NCBI RefSeq assembly: GCF_000702885.1
Contig: NZ_JNKO01000012.1
Location: 34,118-98,117, forward strand
Direction of reading: 5' to 3'
Length of the DNA stretch: 64,000 nucleotides
Origin: Oribacterium sp. P6A1
GTDB taxonomy: Bacteria; Bacillota; Clostridia; Lachnospirales; Lachnospiraceae
Below, piece by piece: positions 43,082-50,458 of this stretch. A program made the position numbers and the translations under genes. How positions within the stretch are numbered: position 1 is the stretch's first letter; every line of letters starts with the position of its first letter. The notes beneath the pieces are model-generated. The model saw only the letters and a program-made list of their open reading frames with translations, made no database searches and was not told where the DNA came from.

Positions 43082-43127
43082 CCTATTATTTGTAATCTCT
43101 GCCACACAAATGCAGATCTAATTGGCT
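43082..43127 (-). promoter_or_regulatory. Leader element E, copy 5 (before zinc-ribbon repeat gene)
   Basis: Minus strand: AGCCAATTAGATCTGCATTT, then GTGTGGCAG, then AGATTACAAATAATAGG, about 22 bp upstream of the start codon. Lies downstream of the candidate promoter at 43214-43242, hence inside the transcript if that promoter is used. Confidence 0.6.
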
Positions 43128-43213
43128 CTATAACAACCGTCTTCCTTTTATACCTGACACAGATTTCCATCTGAATAACTCTATTTCAGGTATCTTAACC
43201 GTACAATCATCCG

Positions 43214-43242
43214 TATCTATTTCATATTTCGTCAAAAGTCAA
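43214..43242 (-). promoter_or_regulatory. Candidate promoter of the zinc-ribbon repeat gene
   Basis: TTGACT (43237-43242) and TAGATA (43214-43219) separated by 17 bp on the minus strand; the predicted start near 43206 gives a leader of about 145 bases that includes element E. Confidence 0.4.
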
Positions 43243-43316
43243 AATTTATATTAATTAAAACGACCGATTTATCATTTATCTCCCATCTTAGATGATTTCA
43301 GGTTGGCGGGCCTATC

Positions 43317-43352
43317 GAAAAAAAAAGAACGAGGCCGGCTTCGACCTCATTC
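43317..43352 (-). terminator. Intrinsic terminator after cbiG
   Basis: Stem GAATGAGG/CCTCGTTC (one mismatch) with a GC-rich loop, followed on the minus strand by at least eight T. Seven bp beyond the cbiG stop codon. Confidence 0.8.
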
Positions 43353-43358
43353 TCTGAC

Positions 43359-44540
43359 TCACATTGCCACCGCTATCGCCAGTGTCACATTTCCGTATAT
43401 CTGTTTGTGTACTAAAACTTTTTCGCAGCCGTTTCTTGATGCAGCATAGGCTGCCGCCCTTTCGCAGACATTGGAAACACCTGTAACGCTCTGAACGAAG
43501 GCGCTTGCCGCAAAGTCACCCTCAAGAGAACTTAGCTCCTCCGGGGTATAGGTGATAAAAGGTATTTCTCTCTTATAGCTGAATGTCAGTATGCCCTGCT
43601 CATTCTTTTTTATATCAATGCTTACAAGCGCCGCAACCGAAGAAGGATCGATACCTGAAGACTTAAGGCAGTTGTCATAGGCCTTCATCACATCTTCCTC
43701 GGAAACACCCTTCCTGGCTCCGATTCCCACATATATCCGCTTCGCCGTGAGCCTGAGTCCGATGGCATCGAAAGGCCTGATAACCGGCTCCTCATACTGA
43801 AGATACTTAGTCCGGTAACTGATGACTATATCAGCCTTATCGATTTCTTTCGATGATAGCATTTCGGCTTCCGCGATTCCGGGTCTCTTCCGGAGATTTT
43901 CCATACCTATATCACTGTATATCCGCAGTTTCTCACCTCTCAGCACCTTCGCCTGAGCTTCCTTTGCCTTTCCGAAATCAGAAATGATAAAGCCATTTTC
44001 CTTTGCAAAAACATCTACAGAAAAGGCACCCTCTATATCTGAAGCTGTGGTGATAACAGGCTCTGCTGAAATTAGTTTGGAAATATAATCAGTCAGTTCA
44101 TTGGCTCCGCCCAGGTGCCCGGAAAGCAGTGAAATAACAAAATGGCCCGCTTCATCAATCACCATAACCGCAGGATCCTCCGATTTATGTTTGATAAATG
44201 GAGCTATGGCTCGAACAGCTATTCCCGTGGATCCTATAAAGATAATGGCTGAAGCTTTATCTCTTTCCCTTACCGGGTCATCCTTCATAGAAGCAGTGTC
44301 CGAAGAACCCGCAGCTTCATTTTCGGATCTCCCAAACCAAAGTGACATAAGTTCATTTAATTCCCTGGGATCAGAAATCTCAGGAAGAGCCTTTGTCTTT
44401 GCATAAAGGCCGATATCCCATTTACTGTCTCCGATCATTCCTGAAATCTCCCCCGGAACACCATTCCCAAGGCATCTTTCCATTATGCTTTTCCCAAGCT
44501 TATATCCCTTTTCTGTAAAAGCAATGATTTCTACTCTCAC
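43359..44540 (-). CDS. cbiG: Cobalt-precorrin-5A hydrolase (CbiG)
   Basis: 393 residues from GTG 44540, which has GGAGG 7 bases upstream; the longer ATG frame to 44570 overlaps the cbiF stop. It opens the delta-lactone of cobalt-precorrin-5A and releases acetaldehyde. Motifs: IIAFTEKGYKLG at the start, IIFIGSTGIAVRAIAPFIKHKSEDP split over two adjacent blocks (the CbiG signature), VIDEAGHFVISLLSGHLGGANELT, VITTASDIEG, FAKENGF, YVGIGARKGVSEEDV and the C-terminal GVSNVCERAAA...NVTLAIAVA. A hydrophilic insert at about 80-100. A strong terminator follows; last gene of the cbiD-cbiF-cbiG unit. Confidence 0.95.
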   Translation of the reverse strand: MRVEIIAFTEKGYKLGKSIMERCLGNGVPGEISGMIGDSKWDIGLYAKTKALPEISDPRELNELMSLWFGRSENEAAGSSDTASMKDDPVRERDKASAIIFIGSTGIAVRAIAPFIKHKSEDPAVMVIDEAGHFVISLLSGHLGGANELTDYISKLISAEPVITTASDIEGAFSVDVFAKENGFIISDFGKAKEAQAKVLRGEKLRIYSDIGMENLRKRPGIAEAEMLSSKEIDKADIVISYRTKYLQYEEPVIRPFDAIGLRLTAKRIYVGIGARKGVSEEDVMKAYDNCLKSSGIDPSSVAALVSIDIKKNEQGILTFSYKREIPFITYTPEELSSLEGDFAASAFVQSVTGVSNVCERAAAYAASRNGCEKVLVHKQIYGNVTLAIAVAM

Positions 44541-44566
44541 GAAACTGCCTCCATACAATAGAAAAA

Positions 44567-45364
44567 TCAATCATAAATTTGTTTCCCGGGTTTTTCTCCC
44601 CTGTAAGCTGTAACAAAATTACGGTCATACAGCTTTGAGTATTCGTATACTGTTTTATCGTCAATTGCCGCGCCCACTATTATAAGAGCCTGCTTCATAT
44701 TTCCGTCTTCACGCTTTGCTTCGTCACGATAAAATGCTTCAGGAAGCTTTGCCAATGTTGTCCTCACCACTTCTTCATCAGGCCAGGTGGCTCTGAATAC
44801 CACAGCTGCAGGTGTGTCTCCGGCATACCCTCCCGCTATCAGTTCATCTCTTACCTTTTCCGATAAGGTGGCAGACAAAAACAGTACCATGGTAGCCTGA
44901 TGTTCAGCAAGTTTTCTCAGCTTTTCCTTCTCCGGCACCGGTGTCCGTCCTTCCGCCCTTGTGATGATAACTGTCTGTGTCACTCCGGGAAGCGTATACT
45001 CCTTTTTCAGAGCTGCTGCAGCTCCTGAAAATGAACTTACCCCGGGGCAGACATCATACTCTATGCCGTTTTGCTTAAGCCAGTCCATCTGCTCACGTAT
45101 GGCGCCATATAAACTCGGATCCCCTGTATGGAGCCTTACCACAGTCTTTTTTTCTTTCCCGGCTCTCCTGTAGATTTCTGTAACATCTATGAGATCCATT
45201 TCTTTTGAATCAAAAATCTCTGCAGTTTCCCTGCAGTTTGAAAGAAGCTCCGCATTTACCAGAGATCCGGCGTAAATTACTATGTCCGCCTCTCTGAGAA
45301 GTCTCAGTCCCTTAACTGTAATAAGCTCCGGATCTCCCGGGCCTGCTCCAACAAAATGTACCAT
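44567..45364 (-). CDS. cbiF: Cobalt-precorrin-4 C11-methyltransferase (CbiF/CobM)
   Basis: 265 residues from ATG 45364, preceded by AAGGTG; a longer open frame to 45487 runs into the hairpin repeat and is not expected to be used. Tetrapyrrole methylase motifs: FVGAGPGDPELITVKGLRLL (residues 3-22), VVRLHTGDPSLYGAIREQMD, YDVCPGVSSFSGAAAALKKE, VFRATWPDEEVVRTTL and ALIIVGAAI. SAM-dependent methylation of C11. The stop overlaps the region upstream of the cbiG start. One iteron-like 15-mer (44610-44624, one mismatch) falls inside the coding sequence and encodes part of DRNFVTA. Confidence 0.95.
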   Translation of the reverse strand: MVHFVGAGPGDPELITVKGLRLLREADIVIYAGSLVNAELLSNCRETAEIFDSKEMDLIDVTEIYRRAGKEKKTVVRLHTGDPSLYGAIREQMDWLKQNGIEYDVCPGVSSFSGAAAALKKEYTLPGVTQTVIITRAEGRTPVPEKEKLRKLAEHQATMVLFLSATLSEKVRDELIAGGYAGDTPAAVVFRATWPDEEVVRTTLAKLPEAFYRDEAKREDGNMKQALIIVGAAIDDKTVYEYSKLYDRNFVTAYRGEKPGKQIYD

Positions 45365-45400
45365 ATAGTTCACCTTAATATTATATTGCACGCTCCACAT

Positions 45401-45478
45401 GCCTCGTGGCAGATTTCGTAGGAATCTGTCATGTAGCGTCAGCCCTCGCGAAGCGAATTCGAATGGGCTGACGTTCCC
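45401..45478 (+). repeat. 78-bp two-hairpin repeat, copy B
   Basis: Plus strand, between cbiF and cbiD. Hairpin 1 CAGATT/AATCTG, hairpin 2 CGTCAGCCC/GGGCTGACG with a loop holding TCGCGAAGCGA, ending GTTCCC. Same length as copy A but opposite orientation relative to the flanking genes. Base changes against copy A are paired in both stems. A further hairpin CACGGAAGG/CCTTCCGTG follows at 45485-45514. Confidence 0.65.
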
Positions 45479-45565
45479 AGAGAGCACGGAAGGACCCTTT
45501 AGCGGCCTTCCGTGAGTAATATGGGAAAATCAGAATGTGAAGGATTGGATTTGTACTTAATTCCT

Positions 45566-47023
45566 TCAGACAATTCTCCCCTCAAACTTCTTCAGCAGTC
45601 TGTCTGCTTCCCCGCATTTTCCGACTATCCCGAATCTCTCGGAATAGACAATAACTCCAAACTTCATCTTACCCTTTATGCGGTGCTCCATATGAAACTC
45701 AACTTCCTTCATTATGGATGCCATGACTTCTTCTCTGAGACCCATTTCATTGAGTCTCGTAAGCATTTCTTCTGTGGTAGCGGCTTCTCTCATGGCTCTC
45801 ACCTGCTCCCTGGTTCCGCCGCAAAGTGCAAGGTGTGCTGCAAATATCTCCCACCTGCCGTCAGCAACCTTACTGTGGGTATTCATTATCCCCGCAGCAA
45901 GCTTTACGAGCTTTCCAACATTTCCGATAAGAAGAAAGCTTCCGCAGCCGTAAGCTATGGCAAGGTCTATAGCTTCTCCGATATAATTCGATACCGTAAC
46001 ACATCTATCCGGATCAAGCCCCAGCTCCTCCGCATAACGCTTCCCGTAATTTCCCGGAACCGCAATGATACCCGATGTTTTGGTCTGAAAATTCCCATTA
46101 TTTTCAGGCATTTCACGGTTACCGTTATCCCCAATGTTTATAACGGTATTTTCAACATCAGAAACATAAGACATCTCTTCCCGGGAATCCTTTTCTGTTT
46201 CATCCTTTTGATTATTTTTTTCTCTCTGAAAAAACATTTTCTGCCGGATCTCTGTCTCAATGGTGGCCACTATTGAGGCCTCAGACATTGGCTCAACTAT
46301 TCCCGTGGTACCGAGGATGGAAATGCCTCCCTCTATACCAAGCATGGGGTTAAATGTCTTCTTCGCAAGTTCCTCACCATCCGGAACTATCACTGTAATG
46401 AGAAATATCTCTCTGTGATCCTCATTCCCTGTTGATTCCAAAACATCCCTTACGGCACGGAAAATCATCTCTCTTGGCACCGGATTAATGGCGCTCTCAC
46501 CTATATTCTGGTGGAGTCCGGGCTTCGTTACTACACCTACTCCCTTTCCTCCTGCGAGAAAAAGGCCTTTATCACTCTCTTTTACACTACCATGGGTCAG
46601 GTTTGGACCGGATTCATCAGAGCTTGTATCTGACCCACCAACAAAGTTTGAAGGCCCGCTTTCAAACTTGAAAGCATGGAGGGGGACATCCTCCGGTGCC
46701 ACTTCCTCTATCCTTACATGAATTTCCGTTCCGTTTGTAACATCGGGATCATCCCCTGCATCCTTTAGAGTGAAAAACTCCGAATAAACTATTCCATCCT
46801 GTTTCCTGATGGAGCCATTTTGAGATAAATCAGGCTTGTCAGAATCACACTTTGAAACTTTGAGAGAAACCGTATCCCCTCCCGGAAGTGTTATGTTCAC
46901 GGCCTCGGGAACCTGTCCTGTAAGTAGATTCAGCATGGCAGCCTTACCGCAGGCTGCAGCACAGGTTCCGGTGGTCAGACCGCATCTTAATTCTTTTTGA
47001 TTTTTCCGAATTATTCTATCCAT
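45566..47023 (-). CDS. cbiD: Cobalt-precorrin-5B C1-methyltransferase (CbiD), with inserts
   Basis: 485 residues, about 110 longer than usual for CbiD. Recognised blocks: LRCGLTTGTCAAACGKAA (about residues 12-29), DAGDDPDVTNG, GGKGVGVVTKPGL, INPVPREMI, ISILGTTGIVEPMSEASIVATIETEI (two adjacent blocks), AVPGNYGKRYAEELG, SNYIGEAIDLAIAYG and IGNVGKLVKLAAGIMNTHS. It C-methylates C1 in the anaerobic path. Extra length sits in two places: about 118-150, where an 80-bp palindromic element (46590-46669) is part of the coding sequence, and about 270-318, rich in Asn, Glu and Asp. The start ATG 47023 has no Shine-Dalgarno; instead an iteron lies 11 bp upstream (47034-47048). Confidence 0.93.
   Translation of the reverse strand: MDRIIRKNQKELRCGLTTGTCAAACGKAAMLNLLTGQVPEAVNITLPGGDTVSLKVSKCDSDKPDLSQNGSIRKQDGIVYSEFFTLKDAGDDPDVTNGTEIHVRIEEVAPEDVPLHAFKFESGPSNFVGGSDTSSDESGPNLTHGSVKESDKGLFLAGGKGVGVVTKPGLHQNIGESAINPVPREMIFRAVRDVLESTGNEDHREIFLITVIVPDGEELAKKTFNPMLGIEGGISILGTTGIVEPMSEASIVATIETEIRQKMFFQREKNNQKDETEKDSREEMSYVSDVENTVINIGDNGNREMPENNGNFQTKTSGIIAVPGNYGKRYAEELGLDPDRCVTVSNYIGEAIDLAIAYGCGSFLLIGNVGKLVKLAAGIMNTHSKVADGRWEIFAAHLALCGGTREQVRAMREAATTEEMLTRLNEMGLREEVMASIMKEVEFHMEHRIKGKMKFGVIVYSERFGIVGKCGEADRLLKKFEGRIV
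46590..46669 (-). repeat. 80-bp palindromic element inside cbiD
   Basis: Ends carry GGGTCAG/CTGACCC and AAGTTTGAA/TTCAAACTT inverted pairs. The same 80-bp design occurs between genes at 47608-47687 with the inverted pairs kept and only the loops changed. On the coding strand it reads KFESGPSNFVGGSDTSSDES plus GPNLTHG in frame, adding a surface-like peptide to CbiD. Confidence 0.75.
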
Positions 47024-47033
47024 ATATCAACAT

Positions 47034-47048
47034 ATAACAAATTTACGG
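47034..47048 (-). promoter_or_regulatory. Iteron-like site upstream of cbiD
   Basis: ATAACAAATTTACGG on the plus strand, identical to origin iterons, extended by TATCAGAAA as in the origin copy at 51695. Lies between the CobC-like gene and the cbiD start, where a ribosome binding site would be expected. Confidence 0.65.
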
Positions 47049-47050
47049 TA

Positions 47051-47599
47051 TCAGAAATCAAACTCCCTAAGCTCTGCGTTCTTTACTCCGAAAGCCGCAA
47101 ATTCCTCATTGGTCATATTTTCAAAATAAGACATTATAAATCTTGCGATACCGTTATGAGCCACCAGAAGATATACCTTATCCGGCTCCTTCTTTATATC
47201 ATCCAGAAGATTGTAGATCCTCTGAGCCACTCTGAACATGGACTCTCCACCCTCATAATCATTTATGAAATTCTGTTTAGCCAGCTTAAAATCCTGACCG
47301 TCCCTTGGTGTTGACTCCCATTTTCCAAAATTCTGCTCTATGAGCCGCTGTTCTTTACGCATTGGAATACCTGTGATCTTTGAAATCTCCTCTGCTGTAT
47401 CATAAGCTCTTGAAAGTGGTGATGTTATGATCTCATCGATATGAATCTCTCCCCCATCTATCCTCTTCTTAATCTCCATTGCGGTCTCTCTTGCCTGCTC
47501 GTGTCCCTTCTCAGTAAGGGGGCTGTCTGTTGCACCGCAGATCTTGTTCTCAACATTCCAGACTGTCTGTCCGTGACGTACAAAATAAAATTTTCCCAT
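47051..47599 (-). CDS. Histidine-phosphatase-family protein, CobC-like
   Basis: 182 residues from ATG 47599 (GGAGG 5 bases upstream). Phosphohistidine motif FVRHGQTVWN (residues 5-14), TDSPLTEKGHEQA, SPLSRAYDTAEEI, EQNFGKWES and YLLVAHNGIARFIMSYF: a complete PGM-like phosphatase of the size of alpha-ribazole phosphatases. It sits next to cbiD, 28 bp away, and is the second such enzyme in the window (the other is at 18928-19575). Which one acts in nucleotide-loop assembly is open; both fit. Confidence 0.85.
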   Translation of the reverse strand: MGKFYFVRHGQTVWNVENKICGATDSPLTEKGHEQARETAMEIKKRIDGGEIHIDEIITSPLSRAYDTAEEISKITGIPMRKEQRLIEQNFGKWESTPRDGQDFKLAKQNFINDYEGGESMFRVAQRIYNLLDDIKKEPDKVYLLVAHNGIARFIMSYFENMTNEEFAAFGVKNAELREFDF

Positions 47600-47607
47600 T
47601 TTTACCT

Positions 47608-47687
47608 CCATGGGTCAGGCACAAGCCGAATTTATACGAGCTTGTATCTGACCCGCTAATTAAGTTTGAAAGTTTACTTTCAAACTT
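47608..47687. repeat. 80-bp palindromic element, intergenic copy
   Basis: Between the CobC-like gene and the NUDIX gene. Inverted pairs GGGTCAG/CTGACCC with GCTTGT/ACAAGC inside, and AAGTTTGAAAG/CTTTCAAACTT with a 4-base loop. About 80% identical to the copy inside cbiD (46590-46669), with differences concentrated in loops. May also act as terminator for the NUDIX gene, although no long T-tract follows. Confidence 0.75.
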
Positions 47688-47711
47688 ATCCTCCAACTGT
47701 TTTTTCGGAAA

Positions 47712-48194
47712 TCAGTTTTCAATTAAATAATCTTTCCCGTCAAGCTTCGCTTCCAGAAGCCTGTCCTCCGCATCATATACAAGCTTCAGAGAAAAGAAAT
47801 CCTGTCTCTCAAGGAGAAGCTTAAGGAATATCCTGTCTCCCGGCCAGACATTAAGCGTGGGAACATCTTTCTTTGCAATCCACTTCAGTTCTCCCTCATT
47901 ACACTCTGTCTGCTCTCCGGAAAAACCATCTGCAGTGAAAAGATGCATGTACTCAGACTCCGCCCTTCCTGAAATGAAGGTCACTATCCCTCTGTATCTC
48001 CAGGATGTCAATGTATAGCCCGTCTCTTCTCTCACTTCCCGAAGAAGACATTCCTCAGGACTCTCATCCCTCTCAAATTTGCCTCCTACACCTATCCATT
48101 TGCCTTCATTTAAGTCATTCTTCTTTTTGGTTCTATGAAGCATGAGATACTGCTCATCATTTTCTATATAACATAGAGTTGTAAGTATAGCCAA
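47712..48194 (-). CDS. NUDIX hydrolase, MutT-like
   Basis: 160 residues starting at TTG 48194 (AAGGAG upstream; the ATG at 48204 is in another frame). The NUDIX box is complete: GKFERDESPEECLLREVREE followed by TGY, matching GX5EX7REUXEEXGU. Features of 8-oxo-(d)GTP pyrophosphohydrolases: LCYIENDEQYLMLHRTKK near the start and KWIGVGGK before the box. Cytoplasmic housecleaning or nucleotide-sugar hydrolysis. Encoded between a methyltransferase gene and the palindromic element. Confidence 0.9.
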   Translation of the reverse strand: MAILTTLCYIENDEQYLMLHRTKKKNDLNEGKWIGVGGKFERDESPEECLLREVREETGYTLTSWRYRGIVTFISGRAESEYMHLFTADGFSGEQTECNEGELKWIAKKDVPTLNVWPGDRIFLKLLLERQDFFSLKLVYDAEDRLLEAKLDGKDYLIEN

Positions 48195-48211
48195 AATTCA
48201 TTCTCCTTTAT

Positions 48212-49153
48212 TCACACCGACAGCATCTGCGGAAGTATCCAGTAGTGAACCTCTGTCCTCTTGAACCCCTCCGTCATGCGCCTAAGCTTATGATACATGG
48301 GCTTTCCGTCATAGGGTCCCTCCCATAAATCCGCAAAAACATAGTCATAATCACCGTCTTTTACTGTTTTCATGAATTCAAATGCATCTCCCTGTATGAT
48401 CCTTATCTTTGCGGAAACATCTTTCCCGGACTCGTCCTTTCCAAGCTGAATACGTATGTAATTCTCGAAGAGTTCTATGGTCTCGGCATCTCTTTCAATG
48501 ACCGTCACAGTGGATACCGAAGACTTTCTCGCTGTCATATATGCGTAGTATGAAAGACCGAGACCAAGTGTCAGAACCCTGCCTTTGGCATTATCAATAT
48601 CCTCTTTCATGGTAATGATCTCGCCCGGGGACAAACTCATCCATACAGCTTCCTCCGGCTTATCTTCAGTTATGCATGGTACCTCCAGAGCATCCCTTAG
48701 ATATCCGTAATGAGGAATATACATCCCCTCCACCATATCGGGATTTAACTCTATTATTTCCCCCTGATCATATGAAAGTGTCGCAAAATGATGATTTCCC
48801 AGGGTCAGATCATCGGGAATCATTATATTTCGATAATAGGGATCTGTATACACGAGACTGGCTGAGATACCTGTTAAATGGGCATGTAAAATGTCAGAAA
48901 TATACAGCCTTTGATCCTTATCCTTCGTTAGATATCCGGAAAGTATCATGGCAACATACCATCCCTCCGGATCCGCCAGCATTTTCATATTTCCGATTTT
49001 TTGTGCCTGTCTCCGGACCATTTCTATATCCGATTCGGTAAAAGGAACTACAGGACGCTGTCTTGCGATCTCTGCCCGGATATCCTTCATCATACGGCTC
49101 ATTCGGTTTTCTTCGATTGAGAAACTGTATTCTTTTTTATCAAAATCATTCAT
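48212..49153 (-). CDS. SAM-dependent methyltransferase-like protein (spermidine-synthase fold)
   Basis: 313 residues. The C-terminal half has a Rossmann methyltransferase core: VLTLGLGLSYYAYMTAR (motif I), VTVIERDAETIELFENY (acidic loop), RIIQGDAFEFM and DYVFADLWEGPYDG, the last resembling the spermidine-synthase active-site region. The N-terminal 150 residues are unrelated to those enzymes. No Shine-Dalgarno is seen before ATG 49153, but TATACT ends 6 bp upstream, so a leaderless transcript is conceivable. Substrate unknown. It lies just beyond the rpoA terminator. Confidence 0.7.
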   Translation of the reverse strand: MNDFDKKEYSFSIEENRMSRMMKDIRAEIARQRPVVPFTESDIEMVRRQAQKIGNMKMLADPEGWYVAMILSGYLTKDKDQRLYISDILHAHLTGISASLVYTDPYYRNIMIPDDLTLGNHHFATLSYDQGEIIELNPDMVEGMYIPHYGYLRDALEVPCITEDKPEEAVWMSLSPGEIITMKEDIDNAKGRVLTLGLGLSYYAYMTARKSSVSTVTVIERDAETIELFENYIRIQLGKDESGKDVSAKIRIIQGDAFEFMKTVKDGDYDYVFADLWEGPYDGKPMYHKLRRMTEGFKRTEVHYWILPQMLSV

Positions 49154-49167
49154 AGTTGTAGTATATC

Positions 49168-49198
49168 AAAAAAGACGGTTTCTTTCGAAACCGTCTTT
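49168..49198 (-). terminator. Intrinsic terminator after rpoA
   Basis: 12-bp perfect stem AAAGACGGTTTC/GAAACCGTCTTT with a 4-base loop, then TTTTTT on the minus strand; also T-rich on the other side. 25 bp past the rpoA stop. Confidence 0.9.
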
Positions 49199-49222
49199 TT
49201 GTTATGTTTACCTGATTTTCAA

Positions 49223-50173
49223 TTACTCTGCATCTCTGCTGCTGAGTACAAGTCCCATGGACTCAAGCTTACCAAGGATCTCGTCGATTGACTTACGACC
49301 CATATTACGAACCTTTGAAAGGTCCTCAAGATTCTTACTGCAAAGATCACCAACTGTGTTGATGCCTGCTCTCTTAAGACAATTATAAGAACGAACACTG
49401 AGCTCAAGCTCATCGATGTTCATGTTCATAAGATCGTTAGAATCGCTATTTCCTGCGTCCTCAACCTTAACCTCGCTCTCAACACTGACATCCATATCTG
49501 CAAAAAGCTTAAGATGTGAGTCAAGAATACGGGCAGAAAGAGAAACTGCATCATCTGGAGCCATAGTTCCGTTTGTGGTAACATCAAGAGTAAGCTTCTC
49601 TTCGTTGGTACCCTCTATCTGATCGATGACCATATTTACTCTGACTACAGGGCAATAGATAGAATCAACTGCAATGACACCGATAGGAAGATCGCTGCGG
49701 TCACGAGTGTTGGCACCGTCATAACCACGACCCTTTGTCATCTTTATCTCCATATAAAGTCTTGCTTCCTTACCTGAAAGTGTAGCAATGACCTGATCCT
49801 TGTTTACGATCTCTACTTCTGAAGTAACCTTGATATCAGAACCACGAACGATACCTTCTCCGGCATAGTCGATATATGCCATAACAGGATCATCGCTTGA
49901 TGATGTATTTTTAATTGCAAGCTTCTTTAAGTTAAGGATGATATCGCTGACATCTTCCTTAACACCAGGGATGGATGAAAACTCATGATAAACTCCATCA
50001 ATCTTTACCTCGCTAACTGCAGCGCCAGGCATTGATGAGAGAAGAATACGTCTTAAAGAATTTCCGATAACTGTGCCCTCACCCTTTGCAAGTGGTGCGC
50101 ATACAAAACGTCCAAACTTCTTATCATCTGAGATTTCCTCAACTTCGAGAACCGGTTTGATTTCTACTGCCAT
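49223..50173 (-). CDS. rpoA: RNA polymerase alpha subunit, stand-alone copy
   Basis: 316 residues. The N-terminal assembly domain is intact: GEGTVIGNSLRRILLSSMPG (residues 31-50), AVSEVKIDGVYHEFSSIPGV, DVSDIILNLKKL, RGYDGA...LPIGVIAVDSIYCPVVRV and SARILDSHLKLF. The C-terminal domain carries LSVRSYNCLKRAGINTVGDL with the DNA-contacting Arg and Asn, and VRNMGRKSIDEILGKL. It begins MAVEIKPVLEV, without the usual FDFEKP-type start. GAGG precedes ATG 50173. Normally rpoA is the last gene of a ribosomal protein operon (rpsM-rpsK-rpsD-rpoA-rplQ); here it is alone, with its own promoter (50283-50310) and terminator, 285 bp from the replication gene. It is probably a second, replicon-borne alpha subunit. 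Confidence 0.95.
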   Translation of the reverse strand: MAVEIKPVLEVEEISDDKKFGRFVCAPLAKGEGTVIGNSLRRILLSSMPGAAVSEVKIDGVYHEFSSIPGVKEDVSDIILNLKKLAIKNTSSSDDPVMAYIDYAGEGIVRGSDIKVTSEVEIVNKDQVIATLSGKEARLYMEIKMTKGRGYDGANTRDRSDLPIGVIAVDSIYCPVVRVNMVIDQIEGTNEEKLTLDVTTNGTMAPDDAVSLSARILDSHLKLFADMDVSVESEVKVEDAGNSDSNDLMNMNIDELELSVRSYNCLKRAGINTVGDLCSKNLEDLSKVRNMGRKSIDEILGKLESMGLVLSSRDAE

Positions 50174-50282
50174 TACCCTACCTCTTTATATTAGAATCGC
50201 TGAAACAACATAGTAGCACATGATCTAAGCGCGTCATCTATCGAATTACAGACTATCGCTATTTTTAGAATCAAGCTATTCT

Positions 50283-50310
50283 ATTATAGCGTTTTTTTAT
50301 TACATGTCTA
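50283..50310 (-). promoter_or_regulatory. Promoter of rpoA
   Basis: TAGACA (50305-50310), a 16-bp spacer and a perfect TATAAT (50283-50288) on the minus strand, downstream of the rep terminator. Predicted leader about 100 bases. Confidence 0.6.
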
Positions 50311-50339
50311 GTCTTTTTTGAAAAAAAGTATAAAAAAAT

Positions 50340-50359
50340 GGACGCATTTTATTGCATCC
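50340..50359 (-). terminator. Intrinsic terminator after rep
   Basis: Stem GGATGCA/TGCGTCC with one G-T pair, 6-base loop, followed on the minus strand by A then seven T. Separates rep from rpoA. Confidence 0.65.
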
Positions 50360-50458
50360 ACTTAAATTTGTAGTAAAATAATATCCTTATAAGCTATTTT
50401 TTCCGATATTTTATTCTTTCGCCATATCTTCAGCAGAAATATAAACACTGCTGCTTCA

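Noticed and set aside
44610..44624. Iteron inside cbiF as a functional site
   Set aside because: One mismatch and it encodes conserved-looking residues; it may be a chance match, so it is mentioned but not listed as a site.
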